Shown piece after piece: positions 26,597 to 35,044 of a stretch of DNA of 64,000 nt. Made by a program: the position numbers and the translations under genes. Under the pieces are notes generated by a model, which worked only from the letters and a program-made list of their open reading frames with translations, was not told the origin of the DNA and searched no databases. Each line of letters begins with the position of its first letter. Positions within the stretch are counted from its first letter, which is position 1. Location of the stretch: positions 79,066 to 143,065 of the forward strand of contig NZ_MWWW01000016.1 of NCBI RefSeq assembly GCF_002259745.1. The letters are read 5' to 3'. This DNA is from Bifidobacterium myosotis (GTDB lineage Bacteria > Actinomycetota > Actinomycetes > Actinomycetales > Bifidobacteriaceae).

Positions 26597-26864
26597 AGCT
26601 CCCCTTGTCGGACATTGCCGTGAAGCAAACAGCAGAGCTGTTTGTAGGCAACATGCGAGCCGACAGGCGAGCCAGCGGAACACGCGCGGAGTGCGTCCGG
26701 AATTGCGGGGTCGTTGCCGTGAAGCAAACAGCGAAGCTGTTGGTGGGCAACGTGCGAGCCGGCAGGCTGCGCGCAGTGCGCTCCATATTTGCAGGACGAG
26801 CTGGTCCACGAAGTGGGCCTGAGAGGTAGTGAATTCACAACGAGTTTCTGGCGCAGGCCACTAG
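26597..26864. repeat. intergenic repeat family D with two tandem B modules (inverted)
   Basis: Two B modules (first around 26610-26700, second around 26705-26785, with aaacagc/gctgttt stems) are followed by the family D end ggcgcaggccactag (26850-26864). The orientation is opposite to the 20451 copy. The left end near 26597 is not clear. It splits tadC from the pilin gene. Confidence 0.7.
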
Positions 26865-26876
26865 CGTCCTCTTTGG

Positions 26877-26938
26877 TTATCCACATTGTCGGTGGATGAC
26901 ATGCCGGGGTGTGGATAACTCGGCAAGCTGGAACCACA
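26877..26938. promoter_or_regulatory. DnaA-box-like element, copy 2 (before flp)
   Basis: A perfect DnaA box ttatccaca (26877-26885) and an inverted perfect box tgtggataa (26910-26918) are 33 bp apart. The rest matches the copy at 23155-23216. The pilin start is 145 bp downstream. Confidence 0.65.
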
Positions 26939-27082
26939 TACCCGATTTCCTTGCAAAAGACGCGACTCAATCACACACAGTGGAAGCACCCCGTGCCGTT
27001 TCCGGTGCGGGGGCCACATCATCCACCCGAGCGGTCATGCAGGCGCCGGCACGGCTGCTCCGCAACGAAAGGAACGAACGCC

Positions 27083-27370
27083 ATGACCTCCCCAGCTCCC
27101 CTCATCGTCGATGAACACGCCGGTCCATTCGCCCGTGGAAGGGCCGGATTGGCGGCACTCCGAGCCAAAGCCTATGAGCGCATCTGTGTGCTGGATGCAC
27201 GTATGCGCACATTGACCGCGGAACCCGAGGAAGGCGCGGCCACTGCCGAATACGCGGTGGTGCTGATCGCCGCCACGGGTTTTGCCGCCCTGCTGGTCAC
27301 CGTACTGAAGTCGGACGCCATCAAGACGCTGCTGACGAACATCGTCAAGAAGGCGTTGAACGTGGGATGA
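27083..27370 (+). CDS. flp: Flp-type pilin (actinobacterial DUF4244-like)
   Basis: 95 residues from the ATG at 27083, after AAAGGAACG. The long N-terminal leader (about 46 residues) ends in EPEEGAATAEYAVVLIAATG. The processing site would be at the G-A junction before the E+5-like TAEY motif, followed by a hydrophobic helix (VVLIAATGFAALLVTVL). This is the pattern of prepilins cut by a TadV peptidase, which is not encoded in the window. It is the major pilin candidate. Its stop overlaps the next start (ATGA). Confidence 0.85.
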   Translation: MTSPAPLIVDEHAGPFARGRAGLAALRAKAYERICVLDARMRTLTAEPEEGAATAEYAVVLIAATGFAALLVTVLKSDAIKTLLTNIVKKALNVG

Positions 27371-27849
27371 CCCTCATGATTACGGAAGAAGCATGCCGGC
27401 GGCGTGCGCGATGGCCGCCGAAAAACCGAAACGAGTCGTCCGATGTCATGCCGCTGAAGCGACCAGGATGGATGGGGCACGATTCCGTGTCTGCCGTCTC
27501 CGCCAGAGCATCCTCATGGTGGGAGCGTGGGTCGGCCACCGCCGAGTTCTCCATGGTGCTGCCGAGCGTCATTGTCATAGCCTCCTTATTGCTGGCCTTG
27601 GGCCGTGTGGTTTCGGTATCCATGGACTGTCATAGCGCCGCTGCGGCTGCCGCACGCGAATTCGTCGTATTCGAAGATGCGGCGGCGGCCCGCACGGTGG
27701 CTGCGGACATAGCAGGAGACGGTGTCGCTACGTCCGTGCAGCGCGAGAGCCGGTCGGCGCGCGTTCTGGTCGAGTGCTCGGTATTGCCGGGGCCGCTGAA
27801 TCTGACACCTACCAGAATCAAGCGGGAGGCGGTCGCCGTTTTGCAATGA
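27367..27849 (+). CDS. tadE: TadE-like minor pilin
   Basis: 160 residues from the ATG at 27367, overlapping the flp stop. ERGSATAEFSMVLPSVIVIA (about residues 53-72) is the TadE motif and membrane anchor, followed by an extracellular domain. The 50-residue N-terminal extension is basic. It probably acts as a pseudopilin in the Tad pilus. Its stop overlaps the start of a 41-codon reading frame. Confidence 0.8.
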   Translation: MTLMITEEACRRRARWPPKNRNESSDVMPLKRPGWMGHDSVSAVSARASSWWERGSATAEFSMVLPSVIVIASLLLALGRVVSVSMDCHSAAAAAAREFVVFEDAAAARTVAADIAGDGVATSVQRESRSARVLVECSVLPGPLNLTPTRIKREAVAVLQ

Positions 27850-27971
27850 CGAAAGTGGTGTACCGCTGCCGCAATGGCTGCTACGTCATGGTCACTGCCG
27901 TCGCGGTGACCATATTGTTACCGGTCGTGGTCGCATATCCATCCTGCATGGCATGCGACCACATGATATGA
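27846..27971 (+). CDS. small hydrophobic protein, 41 residues
   Basis: An ATG at 27846 overlaps the tadE stop (ATGA), as between the other tad genes here. The product has a short basic/Cys start (VVYRCRNGCY), one membrane segment (VMVTAVAVTILLPVVVAY) and a CMAC end. I do not recognise it. It fills the gap between tadE and the next TadE-like gene, so it may be real or may be the degraded start of a further pseudopilin. Confidence 0.35.
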   Translation: MTKVVYRCRNGCYVMVTAVAVTILLPVVVAYPSCMACDHMI

Positions 27972-27984
27972 GCGAAGGAACGGG

Positions 27985-28362
27985 ATGATGATGAGGCGAT
28001 TGGACAGTCTTGAAGAGGGGTCGGGCACCATGGCCGGCGTCATAGTGGTGCTGATGGCCGGAGTGGCGTTGGCGGTCGTCGCATCCGTGAGCAATCTTCT
28101 CATCTGCCAACAGCAGGCGCGTGCCTTGGCGGATTTGACGGCGTTCTCGGCCGCCTATGCGGCTTGGCATGGGAACGCCGCCGACCCATGTGCACTCGCC
28201 CTTGATACGGCTATGGCGAACGACGCCATGCTTGCTGATTGCGTTACCGAGGAAGACGATGTATGGGTCGCCGTCGCGGTGGCTACCAAGGTACCGATTG
28301 CTCCCAGCGTGGAGTACCGGGCCCGCGCAGGGCCAGTGGACTGCCGGGAAGGAGAGGTCTGA
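27985..28362 (+). CDS. tadF: TadE/TadF-like minor pilin
   Basis: 125 residues from the ATG run at 27985 (GAAGGAACGGG before it); starts at 27988 and 27991 are also possible. EEGSGTMAGVIVVLMAGVAL is the short leader and hydrophobic anchor seen in actinobacterial TadE-like secretion-neighbourhood proteins. The segment QQQARALADLTAFSAAYA is typical for these. It is the last recognisable gene of the tad block. Confidence 0.75.
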   Translation: MMMRRLDSLEEGSGTMAGVIVVLMAGVALAVVASVSNLLICQQQARALADLTAFSAAYAAWHGNAADPCALALDTAMANDAMLADCVTEEDDVWVAVAVATKVPIAPSVEYRARAGPVDCREGEV

Positions 28363-28444
28363 TGAACCGGTATGTGAGATAAGGCGCAGTGGATGAGGAG
28401 CGTCGCTCTGGCGGGCCAGGACCGGTATTGGTTAAGGTGATGAT

Positions 28445-29572
28445 ATGAATGAATGCAACGAACGCTGCCGCGTCGTGGCCATGGTTGGCAACCCCACTTC
28501 GGATAAAGGGCGTGGCGCCAAAGTGGACGCGCAGGTGCTCGCATTGCTGGAGCAGGCGGGTGCAATGCACGGTTTTTCGGTCATCGACATCACCGGAGAC
28601 AGTTTCGACGATTCTCTGAGACAGGCGCGGGAACGTGCGCATGAGTACGACTATCTGGTGGTGGTCGGTGGCGACGGCATGATCGCGTTGGGAGCCAACG
28701 CCGTGGGGTGCAGCGGCAAACCGTTGGGCGTGGTAGCCATGGGATCGGGCAATGATTTCGCACGCGGGCTCAAACTGCCGGTCAACCGTATCGAGACCGC
28801 GGTGGAGGGCATCGTCGGCGCGATCGTATGTGGTTCGACCATTGACGTGGACATGGGACGTGTGGTCTCGCTGGACGGCGGACGCGCGGTCGACCCGACC
28901 ACAGGCGACGAATACGAATCCGAGGAGGAGGGCGGAGCCCCTGCACATCCCATAGATCGCTACTATGCCGGCATGCTCTCCTGCGGGATTGATGCCAGCA
29001 TCAACAATCGCGCCAATCATTCGCATCTGCCGAATGGTTCATTACGGTATTTCGCTGCGGTATTGGTGGAACTCACCCGTATGAAGCGCTATGGATACCA
29101 CGTCAAAGCCACGTTGGCGGACGGGTCCACGGATGAGCGGGACATCATCTCGCCGTTGCTGACCGTGGCGAATTCGCGGCACATCGGAGGCGGCATCGAG
29201 GTATCGCCGTATTCGTGCTTCTCGGACGGTCTGCTGGATCTGGTGTGGATGGACCATGTGCCGAATGTCGGTGAGTGCACGGTGGCGGTGTCCAACGCCT
29301 ACAACGGGCGGTTGCTCGCCTCCCGCGTGTTCGGCTGGCATCGCGTGCGAGAGATTGAAATCACCCGTGCCCAGGATGGCGATGAGCCACCGCTGCTGAT
29401 GGCGGATGGCGAGTATGTCGGACATCTGCCGGTTCGTGTCATGGCGGAGGACCGCGCCTTGCGTGTGCTGGTGCCGCCGGCCGTGGCCGCGCAAGGCATC
29501 GACGATCGGCGGCAGGTGAACGACGCCATCGTCCGGGATGGTCGTGACCCGCTCACAGGACGATTCGTATAG
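28445..29572 (+). CDS. diacylglycerol/lipid kinase family protein
   Basis: 375 residues from the ATG at 28445. The family's nucleotide-binding motif is VVVGGDGMIAL near residue 77 (usually GGDGT), followed by GVVAMGSGNDFARGL. A C-terminal beta domain contains SRHIGGGIEVSPYSCFSDGLLDL. These features fit the DgkB/YegS group, which phosphorylates diacylglycerol or related lipids at the membrane. It converges with the TetR gene at 29594; no terminator is obvious in the 21-bp gap. Confidence 0.88.
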   Translation: MNECNERCRVVAMVGNPTSDKGRGAKVDAQVLALLEQAGAMHGFSVIDITGDSFDDSLRQARERAHEYDYLVVVGGDGMIALGANAVGCSGKPLGVVAMGSGNDFARGLKLPVNRIETAVEGIVGAIVCGSTIDVDMGRVVSLDGGRAVDPTTGDEYESEEEGGAPAHPIDRYYAGMLSCGIDASINNRANHSHLPNGSLRYFAAVLVELTRMKRYGYHVKATLADGSTDERDIISPLLTVANSRHIGGGIEVSPYSCFSDGLLDLVWMDHVPNVGECTVAVSNAYNGRLLASRVFGWHRVREIEITRAQDGDEPPLLMADGEYVGHLPVRVMAEDRALRVLVPPAVAAQGIDDRRQVNDAIVRDGRDPLTGRFV

Positions 29573-29593
29573 GTGCCGGTTGGGGCGCCCGGC

Positions 29594-30193
29594 TCAGGCG
29601 ATGTAGTTTTCGATATGCAGCGTTTGGGCTATGACCTGCTTGATGGTCTGATCGTTGACATCAGGATGCGAACGGACCAGTGAGATGAGCCCCACGATCA
29701 GGGCGAAGAAGGTCTCGTGAATGTTGGCGATGGGCAGTCCGTGCTTCTGCGCGAAGTCACGAACGGTGGTTTGCGCGATGTAGTCGGCGATGCGGTCGGC
29801 GGCCCTGTCGATGAACTTGATGTACAGTTCGGCGTTGCCGTCTTGGATCATCCGGTTCGAGAACGGGCTTTCGTCCGCGATGAGCGCGCGTAGCAGGCGG
29901 ACGATGTCATCGAGCGCCTTGTTGATATTGCCGGTTTCGCGGGACTGGTTCCAGCGCTCCAGCTTGGTGAGTATCTCATCGATGACGTCATCGAGCACCG
30001 CGTCCGCGACGGCGTCCTTGCCCTTGAAGTAGTGGTAGAACAGCGATCGCGTCATGCCGACCTCGCTGGCTATGTCGGAGACGGTGATGCGGGAGAAGCC
30101 CTTCTCCAGGCAGATGGCTCGGGCGGCCTGCACGATGGCTTCGCGGCGGGCGTCGCCGCGGGTGTTTTGACGCTCCTCGAGGATCTCGCTCAT
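29594..30193 (-). CDS. TetR-family transcriptional regulator
   Basis: 199 residues from the ATG at 30193, with TAGGAGCAATC before it. The N-terminal helix-turn-helix is RITVSDIASEVGMTRSLFYHYFKGKDAVA, split over residues 35-65. The C-terminal ligand domain is all-helical and unlike those with known ligands. A palindromic site lies 23-43 bases before the start, which suggests autoregulation. It is divergent from dnaX. Confidence 0.88.
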   Translation of the reverse strand: MSEILEERQNTRGDARREAIVQAARAICLEKGFSRITVSDIASEVGMTRSLFYHYFKGKDAVADAVLDDVIDEILTKLERWNQSRETGNINKALDDIVRLLRALIADESPFSNRMIQDGNAELYIKFIDRAADRIADYIAQTTVRDFAQKHGLPIANIHETFFALIVGLISLVRSHPDVNDQTIKQVIAQTLHIENYIA

Positions 30194-30215
30194 GATTGCT
30201 CCTACCTTCCGGACG

Positions 30216-30236
30216 GTATTGACACTATGTTAATAC
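30216..30236. promoter_or_regulatory. probable TetR operator
   Basis: Arms gtattgaca (30216-30224) and tgttaatac (30228-30236) are inverted with one mismatch around a 3-bp centre. It sits just before the TetR gene. The remaining 30237-30504 stretch before dnaX shows no other feature. Confidence 0.6.
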
Positions 30237-30504
30237 TTGTCGTGCTTGGCGGGGGCGGCGGTTCTTCCGCGGTTCTGGGACGGGCGGTTCTGGGGAATAG
30301 AGGTTTCGTGAGCGGCCGGTTCCATGAACAGTCGTTCCATGAACGGATGATCTCAGCGACGGCCGGTTCCGGTGGCCCGGCTGGTGTGGCGGATATCCGT
30401 CCGGGCCATGTCGTCGTGGCCGTAACGTCGTGACGGGGCGTCGGGTCCGGGCTTGGAGCGGCTCGGGGGAATGTCAATGTAGGGGACAAGGTAGGTTAGT
30501 AGGT

Positions 30505-33500
30505 ATGGCACTTGCACTATATCGTCGCTATCGTCCGGACACCTTCGCGGGTGTGATTGGTCAGGACCAGGTCACGGTTCCGCTGATGCGCGCCCTGGAT
30601 GAGGGCAAGCTCACGCATGCCTATCTGTTCTCCGGCCCCCGCGGCTGCGGCAAGACCAGTTCGGCCCGTATTCTGGCGCGTTGCGTCAACTGTGCCAAGG
30701 GCCCGACGTCGCATCCGTGCGGCGAGTGTGAGAGCTGCAAGGATTTGGCCACTGGAGGGCCGGGGTCCATTGACGTGGTCGAAATCGACGCGGCGTCGCA
30801 CAATGGCGTCGATGATGCCCGTGAGCTGCGTGAACGTGCAGGGTTCGCCCCCGCCCGTGACCGCTATAAGATCTTCATCCTCGATGAGGCGCACATGGTG
30901 ACACAGCAGGGCTTCAACGCGCTGCTCAAGATCGTCGAGGAGCCGCCCGAGCATGTGATGTTCATTTTCGCCACCACTGAGCCCGACAAGGTGATCGGCA
31001 CCATCCGTTCGCGCACCCATCACTATCCGTTCCGCCTTGTGCCGCAGGAGGTCATGGGCCCGTATCTGGAGACGATCTGCGGCAAGGAGGGGATCGCGCC
31101 GGAACCCGGTGTGCTCAAACTTGCCATGCGCGCCGGCGGCGGCTCCGTGCGAGACACGCTGTCGGTACTGGATCAGCTCATGGTGGGCTCCGTCGAGGGG
31201 GTCATCACCCATGATGCGGCGGTGGCGCTGCTGGGCTTCACCCCGGAGGCGTTGATCGGAGAGGCCGTCGATGCGGTCATCGGACATAATGGCGAGGCGC
31301 TGTACGGCGTGATTCAGAAGGTCGTGGTCGGCGGTTTCGACCCGCGACGATTCGTGGAGGATCTGCTGGCGCGGGTGCGCGATTTGCTGGTGCTGACGCT
31401 GGCCGGAGACCGCGCGGAATCCGTACTGTCCGACACCGCCGAGGCTGAAGACATGGATGATCTGCACCGTCAGGCCAAGGCGTTGGGCTTGGGGGCGCTC
31501 ACCGCGATGGCGGACATCATCAATGCCACGCTGGGTTCGATGACCGGTGCCATTTCTCCGCGCATGAGGCTGGAACTGCTGGCCGCCCGGTTGTTGGCGG
31601 GAAGCGAGTCGGGATTCACCGTCGCCGTGCCGGGCGCGCCAGCCAGTACTTTGGCCGGCGGCGCGGCATCGGCCGGGGCGGCTGGGGCAGGAGCGCAGGG
31701 ATCGGGCGCTAATACCTCCGGTGGGTTCGTCGGGACATCCCGCGGCGGTTTCGCGGGAGCCAATCATGGCGGATTCTCGGGTGCCGAGCGTAACCGGAAT
31801 TCCGGTGGTTCGCCGACCAGCCATTTCGTCGGGAACGCAGCGACCGCGCCGAATGCCGGCGGTGGCCAAGGTACCGGGGCGCCGGGTGCGGCAGGACAAA
31901 GCGCTGTGCAGCCGTCACCGATGCAGGCTGCCGCGACGAACGCGGGTCAGGTCCAGATGCCGGGGCAGGCTCAGGAACCTGCCGGATGGTCCACCGGCGC
32001 GCAGACAATTCCTGCGCCGGGTATGACTGGCGCGGCTGCTCCGTCACAGCCGGTTCAGCCGGTTGCCGGAGGGACTGCGGGGCGGCCGGATACCGAGCCT
32101 GTCGCCGGTTCCGCAGCGGACAACCGCACGCCGGACGAAAAGTGGCATGCCGCGGTGACTGCGTTGCCGGAGGGCATCCGCGAATATGTGTCCCGGGACA
32201 AGGTGCCGACCGTGAAGTTCGGTCCCAATCGCAAGGGTCTTCCGTGCCTGTCCTTGACCTTCGACAAGCCGCTCAGCCAGCATGCGTTTGCGCTCGCCGT
32301 CGATACGGACAGCGGCAAGAAGGCCGCGGTCGTGGTCATGGACGCGGTACGCAAGGAATTCGGTCCCACCACGGTCATCGCCCCCACTACGGTCGCGGCG
32401 AACGGTGAACGGGTTGAATCGGTGAAACGGATGAGCCCCGATCAGCTCGCCAAGGTCAAGCAGCAAATCGCCTTGGCCAAGGCGGGGCTCGCCGCATCGA
32501 GCTTGGGCGTCGGTCTGGGACTGCATTCCGGCAGTGAGCCGAAGACGGGCAAGCAGGCCGCCGAAGGGCAGGCCGAGGACGCCGACGACAGTCATCGAGC
32601 CGGTTCCGGTCACGCAAGTCCGGTGAACGGCGGTGCGGGAGCGGTGGCCGACGGCGGGGCCCCATTCGCCGTCCGGCAGACCGAACCGTTCAGCACACCT
32701 TCCACATCCAGTTATGCCGCAACTGGATTGCCGGATTCGGCAGATTCCGCCGCCTCGCCTGTGGTGGGAAGCGGTGGCTGGGACAGGCCGGTCCCCGCTG
32801 CGGATTCAGCCGATGACCCATGGGCCAAACCGGTGACGAGCGCCAAGCCGAATTCACACGCCGTCCCAGTCGCCCATCAGCATCAGGCTCGGCACGAGAA
32901 GAAGCATGTGGCGGTGCCGGATGTCAGCGATGGCATCGATCCGTGGGCGGTTCCTCCGCAACAGGCTTCCCCTGACGAACGGAATGCGTCGGACGGACAG
33001 GTCCGACCTGCTGGGCGGAACGGTTCGTTTGAACAGGCCGAACCTGTACGACAAGCCGTGACGGGCGATCGGGCGGGCGCGGCGGACGGGTTCGTGTCGG
33101 GAGCGGTGCCGGAGCAGAAGATGACTGCCGCGAGCGATGTGCTCCCACGGCCCGATAATCCCGGGGCAGATCACCGGAACGGTTCGGCGGCCGCTGGCGC
33201 GTCCGCGGCTGCGTCCACCGAGCGGGCCGGAGACCCTTGGTCGGACGTGCCACCGGCTGATGAGCCGCCGCACGACGATGACATGGCCGTCGATGCGTGG
33301 CATCGGCCTCCGAGCCAGGTCCCGGAAGCCGACCCATGGAACACGCCGCAGAACATGGCGCCCGCCGGCGACCCGTGGAACAGCCCGCAACAGGTGTCGC
33401 CGGCGGCCGACCCGTGGAATCATCCGCAATCGGGCGCGTCTGACGCAAGTCCGCGAGCCGAGACGGCTTCCGATGCGACGCCTGTACAGGGTGATGACCC

Positions 33501-33846
33501 GTGGAATCAGTCGCAGCCTGAGGTGCGGATGCGGTCGGATGCCGGTCCGGCGCAATGGGACCGTTCCGGACGTCCCCAGCCGCAATCGCAGTCATGGGCG
33601 GGCGCGGATGGCGTCAACGACTCGTGGAACCGCAATGGTTCGGCGGACTCTCCGCAGCCGGTTCGCCCGCAGGTCGCGGCGGACGAGGACGAATACTCGA
33701 TGAACGACCAGTCGCTTGGCGATGCGACGGCCATGAGTCTGGAGGATCTGAAGAAGATGTTCGAGGTCAAGAAGGTCGAGGAGTTCGCCTCCGACGACCC
33801 CCGGAACCCGCGCAATATGCAGGCCGCGAAGAAGCCTGAGGAATAA
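30505..33846 (+). CDS. dnaX: DNA polymerase III gamma/tau subunit, very long
   Basis: 1113 residues from the ATG at 30505 (MALALYRRYRPDTF, the usual family start); a start at 30430 adds an atypical end. The clamp-loader AAA+ domain has YLFSGPRGCGKTSSARIL with Lys50, a C4 zinc site (CVNC...CGECESC) and the DEAH box FILDEAHMVT. Domain III ends near residue 370. The remaining about 740 residues are low-complexity Gly/Ala/Pro/Asp, with at least seven DPW motifs, five of them DPWN. Most bacterial tau proteins are 550-750 residues. No slippery A-run for a gamma frameshift is apparent. recR follows, a common arrangement. Confidence 0.95.
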   Translation: MALALYRRYRPDTFAGVIGQDQVTVPLMRALDEGKLTHAYLFSGPRGCGKTSSARILARCVNCAKGPTSHPCGECESCKDLATGGPGSIDVVEIDAASHNGVDDARELRERAGFAPARDRYKIFILDEAHMVTQQGFNALLKIVEEPPEHVMFIFATTEPDKVIGTIRSRTHHYPFRLVPQEVMGPYLETICGKEGIAPEPGVLKLAMRAGGGSVRDTLSVLDQLMVGSVEGVITHDAAVALLGFTPEALIGEAVDAVIGHNGEALYGVIQKVVVGGFDPRRFVEDLLARVRDLLVLTLAGDRAESVLSDTAEAEDMDDLHRQAKALGLGALTAMADIINATLGSMTGAISPRMRLELLAARLLAGSESGFTVAVPGAPASTLAGGAASAGAAGAGAQGSGANTSGGFVGTSRGGFAGANHGGFSGAERNRNSGGSPTSHFVGNAATAPNAGGGQGTGAPGAAGQSAVQPSPMQAAATNAGQVQMPGQAQEPAGWSTGAQTIPAPGMTGAAAPSQPVQPVAGGTAGRPDTEPVAGSAADNRTPDEKWHAAVTALPEGIREYVSRDKVPTVKFGPNRKGLPCLSLTFDKPLSQHAFALAVDTDSGKKAAVVVMDAVRKEFGPTTVIAPTTVAANGERVESVKRMSPDQLAKVKQQIALAKAGLAASSLGVGLGLHSGSEPKTGKQAAEGQAEDADDSHRAGSGHASPVNGGAGAVADGGAPFAVRQTEPFSTPSTSSYAATGLPDSADSAASPVVGSGGWDRPVPAADSADDPWAKPVTSAKPNSHAVPVAHQHQARHEKKHVAVPDVSDGIDPWAVPPQQASPDERNASDGQVRPAGRNGSFEQAEPVRQAVTGDRAGAADGFVSGAVPEQKMTAASDVLPRPDNPGADHRNGSAAAGASAAASTERAGDPWSDVPPADEPPHDDDMAVDAWHRPPSQVPEADPWNTPQNMAPAGDPWNSPQQVSPAADPWNHPQSGASDASPRAETASDATPVQGDDPWNQSQPEVRMRSDAGPAQWDRSGRPQPQSQSWAGADGVNDSWNRNGSADSPQPVRPQVAADEDEYSMNDQSLGDATAMSLEDLKKMFEVKKVEEFASDDPRNPRNMQAAKKPEE

Positions 33847-34023
33847 AGAAGCTCGAGGAATAAGGCGTGCGCGTAATGCAAAGGGCCCACCGCCGCATGC
33901 ACGTTTCCGTTTCTGGTTCCTTTGGCACAGGAGCCGGAAACGGGACCGTGGATGAATCGACGTGCCCCGGCAATGAGACGCACGCGTCATGAGCAATACG
34001 AGATATAAGCAAGGAGCATCACC

Positions 34024-34626
34024 ATGGCATTGGCCTATGACGGCGCCGTGCAACGGCTGATTGACGCATTCGGCAAGCTGCCCGGCATCGGGCCGAAGGG
34101 AGCGCAGCGCATCGCCTTCTACATCCTGTCGGAGCCGGAGGATGAGGCGCGCGAGCTTGCGGAGGCCATTGAAGAGGTCAAGGAGAAGGTGCGGTTCTGC
34201 GATATCTGCGGCAACGTATGTGAGACCAGCCCCTGCCCGGTATGCGCCGACCCGCGTCGCGACCACACGGTCATCTGCGTCGTAGAGGAGCCCAAGGACG
34301 TGATGAGTATCGAGCGTACGCGGGAATACCACGGCCTGTACCACGTGCTTGGCGGTGCCATCAATCCCATGGCCAACGTGGGGCCGGCCGATCTGAAGAT
34401 TCCCGGGCTCATCAAACGGCTGGAAAGCGGTGAGGTCGCCGAGGTGATCATGGCACTCGACCCGAACATCGAGGGCGAGGCCACCACCAGCTACCTCACC
34501 CAGCTACTGAGACCGGCCGGAGTCAAGGTCACACGACTGGCGAGCGGTCTGCCGGTGGGGTCCGATTTGGAGTACGCCGACGAGATCACCCTCGGACGTG
34601 CGCTTGCCGGTCGTCGCGAAGCCTGA
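34024..34626 (+). CDS. recR: recombination mediator RecR
   Basis: 200 residues from the ATG at 34024, with AAGGAGCATCACC before it. The helix-hairpin-helix is [18 protein letters not shown], followed by the C4 zinc finger [19 protein letters not shown] and a Toprim domain ([26 protein letters not shown]). The length is standard. RecR loads RecA at gaps with RecO (and RecF). A family A repeat begins 12 bp after the stop. Confidence 0.97.
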   Translation: MALAYDGAVQRLIDAFGKLPGIGPKGAQRIAFYILSEPEDEARELAEAIEEVKEKVRFCDICGNVCETSPCPVCADPRRDHTVICVVEEPKDVMSIERTREYHGLYHVLGGAINPMANVGPADLKIPGLIKRLESGEVAEVIMALDPNIEGEATTSYLTQLLRPAGVKVTRLASGLPVGSDLEYADEITLGRALAGRREA

Positions 34627-34637
34627 CAGGATATGTG

Positions 34638-34849
34638 CTAGTGGTCCGTCTCTTAAATAATTGAGGGCTTCAGGTTTTTCTCTCCCCCCAGTCAGCTTCG
34701 CTTGCCCTTAAGGACGCACTGCGTGCGCGGCATGCTGGCTCGCCTGTCAGCTCGCACGCCGCCTACAAACAGCTCTGCTGTTTGCTTCACGGCAACGTCC
34801 CATCAGAGAGGGCCGACACCACTCAAACAATTGTGAGACAGACCACTAG
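34638..34849. repeat. intergenic repeat family A with one B module (inverted)
   Basis: Ends are ctagtggtccgtctcttaaa and tgtgagacagaccactag. The inner part is the reverse complement of the 21584 copy, including the B module (about 34705-34800). CTAG is present at both outer ends (34638-34641 and 34846-34849). The following 34850-35044 shows no gene. Confidence 0.8.
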
Positions 34850-35044
34850 GGGCATACGGTGCCATACCGTACGGTACGGATACGGATTACGGGCGGTGTG
34901 GACGGAAGCGATGTGACGGATGCGTCAGGGATACTGCGCATGGCCAACATTCCGGAAGCATCGGACAGGTTCGGCATAACGAACCTGCCGAATTCACCGG
35001 TTTTGCCGAACTTGCCGGTTACAGGTTCGCGTCGTCCGCGCGGC

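Noticed and set aside
30505..33846. Programmed frameshift in dnaX for a short gamma form
   Set aside because: I found no A-rich slippery heptamer with a following stem near the end of the clamp-loader domain.
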